Source: JAVVHH01 sp963848035 (GTDB taxonomy: Bacteria > Pseudomonadota > Alphaproteobacteria > Acetobacterales > Acetobacteraceae). From it: a DNA stretch of 64,000 nt. Below are positions 44,163-52,039 of the stretch, piece after piece. Under the pieces are notes generated by a model that worked only from the letters and a program-made list of their open reading frames with translations, had not been told where the DNA came from and did not search any database. Position numbers and translations under genes: made by a program. The DNA is taken from the NCBI GenBank assembly GCA_963848035.1, contig CAWKCD010000001.1, positions 2,046,001 through 2,110,000 on the forward strand. The letters run 5' to 3'. Numbering within the stretch: position 1 is the stretch's first letter; the number at the start of each line of letters is the position of its first letter.

Positions 44163-45779
44163 GTGACACGTCTCGGATCACTGGCCTGCGGCACCGCGCT
44201 GTCCGCTCTCATCGCATTCGGCGCCGGCAGGGCAAGGGCCGATACGCTCGTCGTCTGTTCCGAAGCCAGTCCGGACGCGCTCAACGCCAGCCTGAGCAAT
44301 TCCAATACCAGCTTCGACGTGAGCGAGCAGATCGCCGACCGGCTGGTCGAAATGGAGATCGGCGGTTCGAAAGTGATCCCTGGCCTGGCGGAGAGCTGGA
44401 CCGTGTCGCCGGACGGTCTTCGTTACACCTTCAAATTGCGACATGGCGTGAAGTTCCAGTCGAGCGACAAGTTCAAGCCGACGCGCGAGATGAATGCGGA
44501 CGACGTCGTGTTCAGCTTCAACCGCGTCCTCGACAAGGCGAGCCCGTTCAACAAGGTGAGCGGCGGCGCCTATCCGATGTGGGGCGATTTCATCCTGCCG
44601 GTCGTCAAATCGGTGACCAAGCTCGGCGATGATACGGTGGCGCTGGACCTGAAGGCGCCGTCGGCGTCGCTGCTGAGCGCGCTCACGGTGCAGTCCTTCT
44701 CGGTCTGGCCGGCGGAATATGCCGAGGCGATGATGAAGGCGGGCACGCCGGAGGGGGTCGACAACGCGCCGTTGGGCACCGGGCCGTTCCAGTTGGTGCA
44801 GTATCAGAAGGACAGTCTCATCCGCTTTCGCGCGTTCCACGATTTCTGGGGCGAGAAAGGCGGCATGGCGCAGCGGGCGGCCAAGGTGGACCAGCTGGTG
44901 TTCAACATCACCCGCGAAGCCGCGGTGCGGTTTGCCAAGCTGAAGACCAACGAATGCCAGGTTGCGCGCTATCCCAACCCGGCCGATCTGCCGGCGATGC
45001 GCACGACCGAGGGGATCGTGGTGCCCGAGGCGCCGATCGCAGCCCTCTCCATGCTCGCGATGCGCGTCGACAAGAAGCCGTTCGACGACATCCGCGTGCG
45101 CCAGGCGCTGGCCGAGGCGATCAACGTCGCCGACATCCTGACCGCGGTCTTCCAGGGCAGCGGCACGCCGACGGCGTCGTTGGTGCCGAGCGCGCTGTGG
45201 GGCCATAACGGGACGCTCAAGCCGCGCGCCTACAATCCAGAACATGCCAAGCAGTTGCTGGCCGAGGCGGGGTATCCGAACGGCTTCTCGACCGATCTGT
45301 GGGCCATTCCGGTGGTGCGGGCCTATATGCCGGACGGGCGGCGGACGGCCGAGCTGATCCAGGCCGATTGGGCGAAGGTCGGCGTGCAGGCAAAGATCGT
45401 GACGTATGAGTGGGGCGAGTTCCTGCGCCGGCGCCGGGCTGGCGAGGCGACCGTGGCGATGACCGGGGGCACCTGGGACTATCCCGATCCGGCGGAGCTG
45501 ATCTCGTGGTTCACCTGCAATTCCGTGGCCACCGGGTCGAACGTCTCGCACTGGTGCGATCAGAAATTCACCGATCTCGTGCGCAAGGCCGATATCGTGA
45601 CCGACCAAGCGGAGCGGGCAGCGCTGTACGAGCAGGCGCAGGCCGTGTTCAACGACGCCATTCCCGCCGTCATGTTCGCCGACGTGAAGGCCTATGCCGC
45701 CGAGCGCAACACCGTGCAGGGGTTCAAGCTGCACTTCCTGGGCGGGCAGCCGTTCGGGGGCGTCAGCCTGAAGCCGTGA
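44163..45779 (+). CDS. Peptide/opine-type ABC substrate-binding protein (family 5)
   Basis: This 538-aa SBP_bac_5 protein has a signal peptide (TRLGSLACGTALSALIAFGAGRARA cut into a basic start, hydrophobic core and ARA-D site). Family markers follow: VIPGLAESWTVSPDGLRYTFKLR, VKFQSS, NAPLGTGPFQL and VRQALAEAINVADIL. It starts at GTG 44163 with a GGGGGGA ribosome site. No permease or ATPase gene is next to it, so it is an orphan that must share a transporter. It diverges from the repeat-bearing hydrolase, whose products it might bind. Confidence 0.9.
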   Translation: MTRLGSLACGTALSALIAFGAGRARADTLVVCSEASPDALNASLSNSNTSFDVSEQIADRLVEMEIGGSKVIPGLAESWTVSPDGLRYTFKLRHGVKFQSSDKFKPTREMNADDVVFSFNRVLDKASPFNKVSGGAYPMWGDFILPVVKSVTKLGDDTVALDLKAPSASLLSALTVQSFSVWPAEYAEAMMKAGTPEGVDNAPLGTGPFQLVQYQKDSLIRFRAFHDFWGEKGGMAQRAAKVDQLVFNITREAAVRFAKLKTNECQVARYPNPADLPAMRTTEGIVVPEAPIAALSMLAMRVDKKPFDDIRVRQALAEAINVADILTAVFQGSGTPTASLVPSALWGHNGTLKPRAYNPEHAKQLLAEAGYPNGFSTDLWAIPVVRAYMPDGRRTAELIQADWAKVGVQAKIVTYEWGEFLRRRRAGEATVAMTGGTWDYPDPAELISWFTCNSVATGSNVSHWCDQKFTDLVRKADIVTDQAERAALYEQAQAVFNDAIPAVMFADVKAYAAERNTVQGFKLHFLGGQPFGGVSLKP

Positions 45780-45823
45780 TCTGATGCAGACGATCCGGCG
45801 CGGGGTTGCTGGAGATTAGCTGA

Positions 45824-45853
45824 CGCCGGGCCGATCGCTTTCGCGGCCCGGCG
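45824..45853. terminator. Bidirectional terminator hairpin
   Basis: A perfect 10-bp stem CGCCGGGCCG/CGGCCCGGCG with a 10-nt loop lies between two convergent genes (the binding protein on plus, the SafE-like gene on minus). The T-rich loop is not a terminal U-run, so termination strength is uncertain. Confidence 0.6.
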
Positions 45854-45857
45854 CCGA

Positions 45858-46595
45858 TCAGAACCCGCGTGCTTCCGCGACGGCAAGTCCGAGCAGCAGG
45901 AGCGCGCTCCCGCCGATCAACGCTGGCCGGGCCGCTCGCATCCCCGCGCGGAACCGGTGACCCGCTGCCTGGCCCGCGATCCCGACCAGAATCAGCGCCG
46001 GCATCGTCCCAAGCCCGAAAATGGCCATCGCCGCACCGCCGATCACCGGATCGCCTGACCCCGCCGCCGCCAACAGCGCGCCGTAGATCATCCCGCAGGG
46101 CAGCAGGCCGAGCACCAGGCCGAGCCCGAACCCGCCAGCGCCGATCCGGCGCGCAGCCTGTCCGAGCCCGCGCGACCAGGCGCCGCCGACGCCAAACCCC
46201 TGGAGCAGCAGGACGCAAGCCGCCAGCGCCAGCAGCGCCGCGGACGAACCGCGCAGCAAGGGCGCCCGCGCCAAAACGTCTCCAGACAGCCCGGCGGCCG
46301 CGCCCAGTGCCGCATAGGTCACGATCCGGCCGGCATGATACGGCAGCAGCGCCCCGGCGCTGAGTCGGCGCCACTCACAGAACTGGCTCGCAGGCAATCG
46401 CGCCATCCGGTCCGAAACCTGGCCGAGCACGAACGCCCCGCACATCGGCGCGCAATGCAGCGCGCTTCCCGCCAGCCCGGCCGCGAACATCCCGCCCAAC
46501 AGCGCGCCGCGCGGCGCCGACGGAATGCCGCATCGCGCCAGTAGATCGAACAAACTCGCATCCATCGGCGCCACACTAGGCAGGGCCGATGTCAC
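45858..46595 (-). CDS. TauE/SafE-like membrane protein of the cbb3 cluster
   Basis: This 245-aa protein has about six membrane segments and the marker HCAPMCGAFVLGQ (H-C-x-x-M-C) of the SafE/DsbD-like family commonly found beside cco genes, where roles in copper handling or oxidase assembly have been proposed. A second conserved part is GLLPCGMIYGALLAAAGSG. The start at GTG 46595 is uncertain; ATG 46565 is an alternative, since the FNR box lies immediately upstream at 46600. It diverges from ccoN. Confidence 0.82.
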   Translation of the reverse strand: MTSALPSVAPMDASLFDLLARCGIPSAPRGALLGGMFAAGLAGSALHCAPMCGAFVLGQVSDRMARLPASQFCEWRRLSAGALLPYHAGRIVTYAALGAAAGLSGDVLARAPLLRGSSAALLALAACVLLLQGFGVGGAWSRGLGQAARRIGAGGFGLGLVLGLLPCGMIYGALLAAAGSGDPVIGGAAMAIFGLGTMPALILVGIAGQAAGHRFRAGMRAARPALIGGSALLLLGLAVAEARGF

Positions 46596-46599
46596 CGCT

Positions 46600-46613
46600 T
46601 TGACTCAGATCAA
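46600..46613. promoter_or_regulatory. FNR/FixK box upstream of the cco operon
   Basis: TTGACTCAGATCAA matches the TTGAY-N4-RTCAA consensus perfectly. Its centre is about 61 bp before the first gene of the plus operon (46668), a class II position for a start site near 46648. It is also next to the divergent SafE-like gene and could serve both. The Fnr regulator at the other end of the cluster is the likely ligand. Confidence 0.85.
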
Positions 46614-46667
46614 AGCCAGCCCCCGGCGGCAGCGCGATCTTCCGCGGGACTGACGGGGAAGCATCTG

Positions 46668-46877
46668 ATGGAAACCGAATCGAGCGACTGGATCGTTGGG
46701 CCGATGATGGCGGTGTTCGGCCTGATCGGCCTGATCATGGCCTCACGCGCCCACGACGACGAGATTTATCTGTTCGGCCTGTCACTTGCCGGCTTCGCCA
46801 CCGCTTTCCTGTTCGGACTGGTCCGCGTGCATTTCGACCGCCAGGCAGCCGCTGTCGCGAAACTGGACCATGTCTGA
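46668..46877 (+). CDS. Small two-helix membrane protein preceding ccoN (69 aa)
   Basis: The start has a good GGGGAAGCATCTG site. The 69-aa product has two predicted membrane helices (VGPMMAVFGLIGLIMA and FGLSLAGFATAFLFGLV) joined by the short loop SRAHDDEIYL, and ends VAKLDHV. Its last eight bases overlap the ccoN start, and ccoN has no ribosome site of its own, so the two are translationally coupled. It is therefore probably part of the cbb3 oxidase or its assembly, although it is not one of CcoNOQP/GHIS. Confidence 0.75.
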   Translation: METESSDWIVGPMMAVFGLIGLIMASRAHDDEIYLFGLSLAGFATAFLFGLVRVHFDRQAAAVAKLDHV

Positions 46878-48365
46878 AGCCGCCCTCGCATCACCGGCGG
46901 TGCGGCCGCCGCCGGTCTATAACGACGCGGTCGTCCGCCGCTTCATCGTCGCGGCCATGTTTTGGGCGGTTGCGGCGTTCTTGATCGGCGTCTGGCTTGC
47001 CGGCGAACTGTCCTGGCCGGCGATGAATCTCGGCCTGCCGCAGATCAATTTCGGTCGCCTGCGCCCGGTCCATACCTCGGCGGCGATCTTCGCCTTCGGT
47101 GGCAGCGCGCTGCTCGGAACCTCGTTCTACGTCGTCCAGCGCACCTGCCGCGCCCGTTTGTTCGGCGGGGACGCGCTCGCGAGCTTCGTGTTCTGGGGCT
47201 ACCAGTTCTTCATCGTCATGGCGACGCTCAGCTACGTCATGGGGTTCAGCAAGAGCAAGGAATACGCCGAACCCGAGTGGCACCTCGACCTCTGGCTGAC
47301 CATCGTCTGGGTGATCTACGCGATCATCTTCATCGGCACGCTGGTCCGGCGCCAGGAGCCGCATATCTACGTCGCCAACTGGTTCTATCTTGCCTTCATT
47401 CTAACCATTGCGATCTTGCATCTTGTCAACAACGCCGGACTGCCGATCTCGCTATTCTCCGCGAAGAGCTACTCGGCCTATGCGGGCGTGCAGGACGCGC
47501 TGGTGCAGTGGTGGTACGGCCACAACGCCGTCGGCTTCTTCCTCACCGCCGGGTTCCTCGGGATGATGTATTATTTCATTCCGAAAGCCGCCAACCGTCC
47601 GGTATATTCCTATCGCCTGTCCATCGTCCATTTCTGGTCGCTGATATTCATCTATATTTGGGCCGGCCCGCATCACTTGCTGTGGACCTCGCTGCCCGAC
47701 TGGACACAGACGCTCGGCATGGCGTTCTCGATCATGCTCTGGATGCCGTCCTGGGGCGGCATGATCAACGGCATGATGACGCTGTCGGGCGCGTGGGACA
47801 AACTGCGCACTGACCCCGGTCTGCGCTTCTCGGTCACCGCCGTCGGCTTCTACGGCATGGCCACCTTCGAGGGGCCGGTCATGTCCGTGCGCAACGTCAA
47901 TGCGCTCTCGCACTATACCGATTGGGGCATCGGCCACGTCCATTCCGGCTCGCTCGGCTGGGTCGCCTTCATCAGCTTCGGCGCGATGTACTATCTGATC
48001 CCGCGCCTGTGGGGCCGCGAGGAGATCTACTCGACCAAGCTGATCTCCTGGCATTACTGGATCGCGACCCTCGGCATCGTCTTCTACATTGTTTCGATGT
48101 GGGTCGCCGGCATCATGGAAGGCCTGATGTGGCGTGCTTACGACCAGTTCGGCTCCTGCAATATTCGTTCGTCGAATCGGTCATCGCAGTCCATCCGTTC
48201 ATGGTGCTGCGCATGTTCGGGGGCCTGCTCTTCCTCACCGGCGCCCTGATCATGGCCTACAACTTCTTCCGGACCGCCATCGGCTCCGTGCCGCAAGCGC
48301 CCAGGCTGCCCGCTTACGTGCCCCAGATGGCGCTTTCCGGCGCGGCCGAAATCCCCGCGGAGTGA
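46870..48365 (+). CDS. ccoN: cbb3 cytochrome oxidase subunit I (frame broken once)
   Basis: This catalytic 12-helix subunit contains the heme b and heme b3/CuB histidines: H68 in RPVHTSAAIF, YGHNAVGFF, the HH pair in AGPHHLLW and HVHSG near the end. The frame breaks at 48154, where a T appears to be missing (GGCTCCTGC for GGC TTC CTG C). The true protein then continues FLQYSFVESVIAVHPFMVLR to the stop at 48365, about 498 aa in all. As CcoN is the core of an otherwise intact operon, a sequencing or assembly error is the likeliest reason. The start overlaps the 69-aa gene. Confidence 0.93.
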
Positions 48366-48372
48366 TCGCACC

Positions 48373-49107
48373 ATGTTCGCAAACTTCCGCCACGCTCTGT
48401 TCGAGCGCAACGCTTTCTACCTGCTGATCGCGACCGTCCTCGTGGTCGCGATCGGCGGCATCGTCGAGATCGTGCCGCTCTTCACCATCGAAACGACCGT
48501 CGAACACGTCCAAGGCGTCCGCCCCTATTCCCCGCTCGAACTGCGCGGGCGCGACGTCTACGTCCGCGAAGGCTGCTACGTCTGCCACAGCCAGCAGATC
48601 CGCACGCTCCGCGACGAGGTCGAACGCTACGGCCACTACTCCATCGCCGCCGAGAGCATGTACGATCACCCGTTCCAATGGGGCAGCAAGCGCATCGGCC
48701 CGGACCTCGCCCGCGTCGGCGGCAAGTATTCCGACGATTGGCATGTCGCCCATCTGAAGGACCCGCAATCCCTGGTCCCCGAATCCCTGATGCCGCGCTA
48801 CGCCTTCTTGGCCGAGACCCGGCTCGACCTCGACGATCTCGTGGCGCGCCTGAAAGCGCAACGCGGCGTCGGCGTCCCCTATACCGACGACGACATCGGC
48901 CACGCCGCCGCCGACCTGCTCGCCCAAGCCGCGCCGAACGCCGACGACGTCAAGGCCATGCAGGCGCGCTACCCCAAGGCCAACATCGTCTCGGTCGGCA
49001 AGCCCGGCGCACCCACCGAGATGGACGCGCTCGTCGCCTATCTCCAGGTGCTCGGCACCATGGTCGACTTCGCCGACCCGGCGACCGAGCAGAGGCTCGC
49101 GCAATGA
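48373..49107 (+). CDS. ccoO: cbb3 oxidase subunit II, monoheme cytochrome c
   Basis: This 244-aa protein has an N-terminal membrane anchor (AFYLLIATVLVVAIGGIVEI) and one heme c motif CYVCHSQQIRT with the axial methionine downstream (SLVPESLMPRYAF). It passes electrons to the CcoN catalytic centre. It lies eight bases after ccoN; its stop overlaps ccoQ. Confidence 0.95.
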   Translation: MFANFRHALFERNAFYLLIATVLVVAIGGIVEIVPLFTIETTVEHVQGVRPYSPLELRGRDVYVREGCYVCHSQQIRTLRDEVERYGHYSIAAESMYDHPFQWGSKRIGPDLARVGGKYSDDWHVAHLKDPQSLVPESLMPRYAFLAETRLDLDDLVARLKAQRGVGVPYTDDDIGHAAADLLAQAAPNADDVKAMQARYPKANIVSVGKPGAPTEMDALVAYLQVLGTMVDFADPATEQRLAQ

Positions 49108-49262
49108 GCGCCATGATCCACGCCCTCGCGCACTGGCTCGAGCGCCTGATGCTGGTGGCGATGGTCGCCGTGTTCACGCTCACCATCGTGAACCTCTACT
49201 GGCCCGGCCGCCGGGCCACCGTCGAACAACCCGGCCGCATCCCTCTCGAGGACGATCGCTGA
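49104..49262 (+). CDS. ccoQ: cbb3 oxidase small subunit CcoQ
   Basis: The 52-aa protein is a single membrane helix (LMLVAMVAVFTLTIVNLYW) with a positive cytoplasmic tail, the usual form of CcoQ/FixQ, which stabilises the complex. It overlaps both neighbours (ATGA with ccoO, TGATG with ccoP). Confidence 0.9.
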   Translation: MSAMIHALAHWLERLMLVAMVAVFTLTIVNLYWPGRRATVEQPGRIPLEDDR

Positions 49263-50134
49263 TGCCAACCAAGATCGAGAAAGACAGCGTGACCGGCACG
49301 GTGACGACCGGTCACGAGTGGGACGGAATCCGCGAACTCGACACGCCCATGCCGAAATGGTGGGTCTACGTGTTCATCGCCTGCGTCATCTGGGCGTTCG
49401 GCTACTGCGTGCTGTACCCCTCCGTCCCCTATGGCACCGGCTACTTCAAGGGCGTGCTCGGCTACTCGAGCCGCGAGCGCGTCAACGCCGAGGTTGCCGA
49501 CGTGCATGCCGCCCGCAGTGCCGCGATGAACCAGGTCGCCACCCTGCCGTTCGAGCAGATCCTCGCCGATCGCGGGTTGAGCGAGATGGCGCTGACCTCC
49601 GGCAGGATCACCTTCGCCGAGAACTGCGCACCCTGCCATGGCGCAGGCGGCGCCGGCCGGCCGGGCTACCCCGCGCTCGCCGCCGGCGCCTGGATCTGGG
49701 GCGGCAGTTTCGACGCCCTGCAACAGACGCTGCAGCACGGCATTCGCAGCAACGATCCCGATACGCGGCAGAGCCAGATGCCGGCCTTCGGCGCCACGGG
49801 CGCGCTCGCGCCGGAGCAGGTGCAACACGTCGCCGATTACGTTTGGCAAAACCTCTACGGTCACCGGGACGCCGCGGTCGACGCCGCGCCCGGCAAAGCG
49901 ATCTATGCCGAGAATTGCGCCGCCTGCCACGGCGAAAACGGCGAGGGTAGCCGAGAAGTTGGGGCGCCGCGCCTGGCCAGCCACGTCCATCTCTACGGCG
50001 ACAACCGCGACCAGGTCGTGATGCAAATTCAGCAGGGCCGCGGCGGCGTCATGCCGAACTGGGGCGCGCGGCTCGACCCGGCGACCCTGCGCAGCGTCGT
50101 GCTCTACGTCCACTCGCTCAGCGGCGGCGAATAG
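49262..50134 (+). CDS. ccoP: cbb3 oxidase subunit III, diheme cytochrome c
   Basis: This 290-aa protein has the FixP start HEWDGIRELDTPMPKWW and a membrane helix (VYVFIACVIWAFGYCVLYPS), followed by two cytochrome c domains with CAPCHGAGG and CAACHGENG motifs. It collects electrons from soluble cytochromes or the bc1 complex and hands them to CcoO. It closes the structural operon ccoNOQP; ccoG begins four bases later. Confidence 0.95.
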   Translation: MPTKIEKDSVTGTVTTGHEWDGIRELDTPMPKWWVYVFIACVIWAFGYCVLYPSVPYGTGYFKGVLGYSSRERVNAEVADVHAARSAAMNQVATLPFEQILADRGLSEMALTSGRITFAENCAPCHGAGGAGRPGYPALAAGAWIWGGSFDALQQTLQHGIRSNDPDTRQSQMPAFGATGALAPEQVQHVADYVWQNLYGHRDAAVDAAPGKAIYAENCAACHGENGEGSREVGAPRLASHVHLYGDNRDQVVMQIQQGRGGVMPNWGARLDPATLRSVVLYVHSLSGGE

Positions 50135-50138
50135 GGCC

Positions 50139-51578
50139 ATGTCCGTCGTCTTCCCGCCGATCCCGCCGGCCCAGGGCCCGCTCTACAGCAGCCGCGTCCG
50201 GGTCTATCCCGCCACCGTCCACGGCCCGATGCGGCAGATCAAATGGGCGATCCTGATCGCCTGCCTCGCGATCTACTATCTCCTGCCATGGCTGCGCTGG
50301 AACCGCGGCCCCGGCGTGCCCGATCAGGCCGTGCTGCTCGACCTGGCGCACCGCCGCTTCTACCTGTTCTGGATCGAGCTCTGGCCGCAGGACGCCTTCC
50401 TGCTCGCGGGCTTGCTGATCATCGCGGCGATCTCGCTGTTCCTCGTGACGAGCCTGTTCGGCCGCGTCTGGTGCGGCTACGCCTGCCCGCAAACCGTGTG
50501 GACCGACCTCTTCATGTGGGTCGAGCGCCGCCTCGAGGGCGATCGCAACGCCCGCATCCGGCGCGACGCCCAGCCGCTCACCATCGACAAAGCCTGGCGC
50601 AAGATCGCCAAACACGCCGCCTGGCTCGGCATCGCGTTTTGGACCGGCGGCGCATGGATCATGTATTACGTCGACGCACCGACCGTCACCCGCGCGTTCT
50701 GGACCGGCGCCGCCGACCCGGCGGTCTATGTCTTCACCTTCCTCTTCACGCTCACCACCTACCTGCTTGCCGGATGGGCCCGCGAGCAGGTCTGCACCTA
50801 CATGTGCCCGTGGCCGCGCTTCCAGTCCGCGATGCTCGACGAGCAGAGCCTCACCGTCACCTACCGCGCCTGGCGCGGCGAACCCCGGACCCGCGGCAAG
50901 CACGCGCCCGGTGAGCCCGGCATCGGCGATTGCGTCGATTGCGCCGCCTGCGTCCACGCCTGTCCAACCGGCATCGACATCCGCGACGGCATCCAGCTCG
51001 AATGCATCAACTGCGGCCTCTGCATCGATGCGTGCAACCACGTGATGGAAAAGACCGGCCATCCGCCCTTCCTGATCGCCTTCGACACGCTCGCCCGCCA
51101 GAGCGAGCCCCATCGCGCCGACAAGCTCCGCTGGCTGCGGCCGCGCAGCGCCGTCTATCTCGCCGCGCTCCTCGTCGCCGCCGGCGCGCTCGGCACGGCG
51201 TTCGCGATGCGCTCGACGCTCTCGCTCTCCGTTTTGCGCGACCGCGCGCCGCTCTACGTGACGCTCGCCAACGGCGCCGTCCGCAACGGCTATCAGCTCC
51301 GCGTACTCAACAAGACGCGCGACACCGGCGAATACCGTCTGCGCATCGAGGGCCTGCCGCGCGCGCTGCTGCAGGTCTCCGAAGCCGGCGCCGCACCGGC
51401 CGGCGAGGTCGAGTTGCCCATCGCGTCCGATGACGTGGCTGGCTTCCGCCTGCTGGTCACGGTCCCGCCGGACCTCGCGCTTCCGCCCGCGCAGCCGATC
51501 AGCTTCGTCCTGACGACCCGGAGCGGTGTCACGTCCCGCTACGAAACACTGTTCATGAGCCCGACGGTGAACCGATGA
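50139..51578 (+). CDS. ccoG: cbb3 oxidase assembly protein CcoG, two [4Fe-4S] ferredoxin
   Basis: This 479-aa membrane protein (RdxA/FixG type) has about five membrane helices, the CGYACPQTVWTD motif near residue 110 and two ferredoxin-like cysteine sets in CVDCAACVHACPTGI and CINCGLCIDACNHVM. A C-terminal periplasmic Ig-like part completes it. The family reduces copper for CcoI-dependent delivery. It is the first of the ccoGHIS assembly genes; its stop overlaps ccoH. Confidence 0.94.
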   Translation: MSVVFPPIPPAQGPLYSSRVRVYPATVHGPMRQIKWAILIACLAIYYLLPWLRWNRGPGVPDQAVLLDLAHRRFYLFWIELWPQDAFLLAGLLIIAAISLFLVTSLFGRVWCGYACPQTVWTDLFMWVERRLEGDRNARIRRDAQPLTIDKAWRKIAKHAAWLGIAFWTGGAWIMYYVDAPTVTRAFWTGAADPAVYVFTFLFTLTTYLLAGWAREQVCTYMCPWPRFQSAMLDEQSLTVTYRAWRGEPRTRGKHAPGEPGIGDCVDCAACVHACPTGIDIRDGIQLECINCGLCIDACNHVMEKTGHPPFLIAFDTLARQSEPHRADKLRWLRPRSAVYLAALLVAAGALGTAFAMRSTLSLSVLRDRAPLYVTLANGAVRNGYQLRVLNKTRDTGEYRLRIEGLPRALLQVSEAGAAPAGEVELPIASDDVAGFRLLVTVPPDLALPPAQPISFVLTTRSGVTSRYETLFMSPTVNR

Positions 51579-52039
51579 ACGCCAGCCGCTCGCCCTGGCG
51601 CTGGTTCCCGATGGCGCTGCTCGCGTCGCTGGGCGCCGTCATCCTCGTCAACGCCTATCTCATCTATTGCGCTCTCGACACTTTCCCCGGCGCCGCGGGC
51701 AGAGACGATTTCGAGCTCAGCCAGATCTATGACCGTGTCCTGAGCGGCGCGTCGCAGCAGGTCGCGCTCGGTTGGCGCGTGGATCTCGCAGTCGACGCCG
51801 ACCGGCACGTGCTGCTCAAGCTGGCTGGCCGCGACGGCAACACGCTGGACAGGGCGGCGGTCCGCATCATCGCCACCCGCCCGGTCGGCCCCGCGGACGA
51901 GCATGTGCTGATCTTTGCACCGGCGGGAGAGGCGCTCCGCACCGCCAACTCGTTGCCGCCCGGCCAATGGTCGCTCGCCTTCGACGTGTCGCGGGGTGCG
52001 GATCGGTTGACCGGGACGCGGCGGCTGGTCGCCCGGTGA
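51575..52039 (+). CDS. ccoH: cbb3 oxidase assembly protein CcoH/FixH
   Basis: This 154-aa FixH-family protein has one N-terminal helix (FPMALLASLGAVILVNAYLIYCAL) and a periplasmic beta domain (LGWRVDLAVD, VLIFAPAGEALRTANSL). It is needed for oxidase assembly or stability. It overlaps ccoG (ATGA) and ccoI (GTGA). Confidence 0.88.
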   Translation: MNASRSPWRWFPMALLASLGAVILVNAYLIYCALDTFPGAAGRDDFELSQIYDRVLSGASQQVALGWRVDLAVDADRHVLLKLAGRDGNTLDRAAVRIIATRPVGPADEHVLIFAPAGEALRTANSLPPGQWSLAFDVSRGADRLTGTRRLVAR

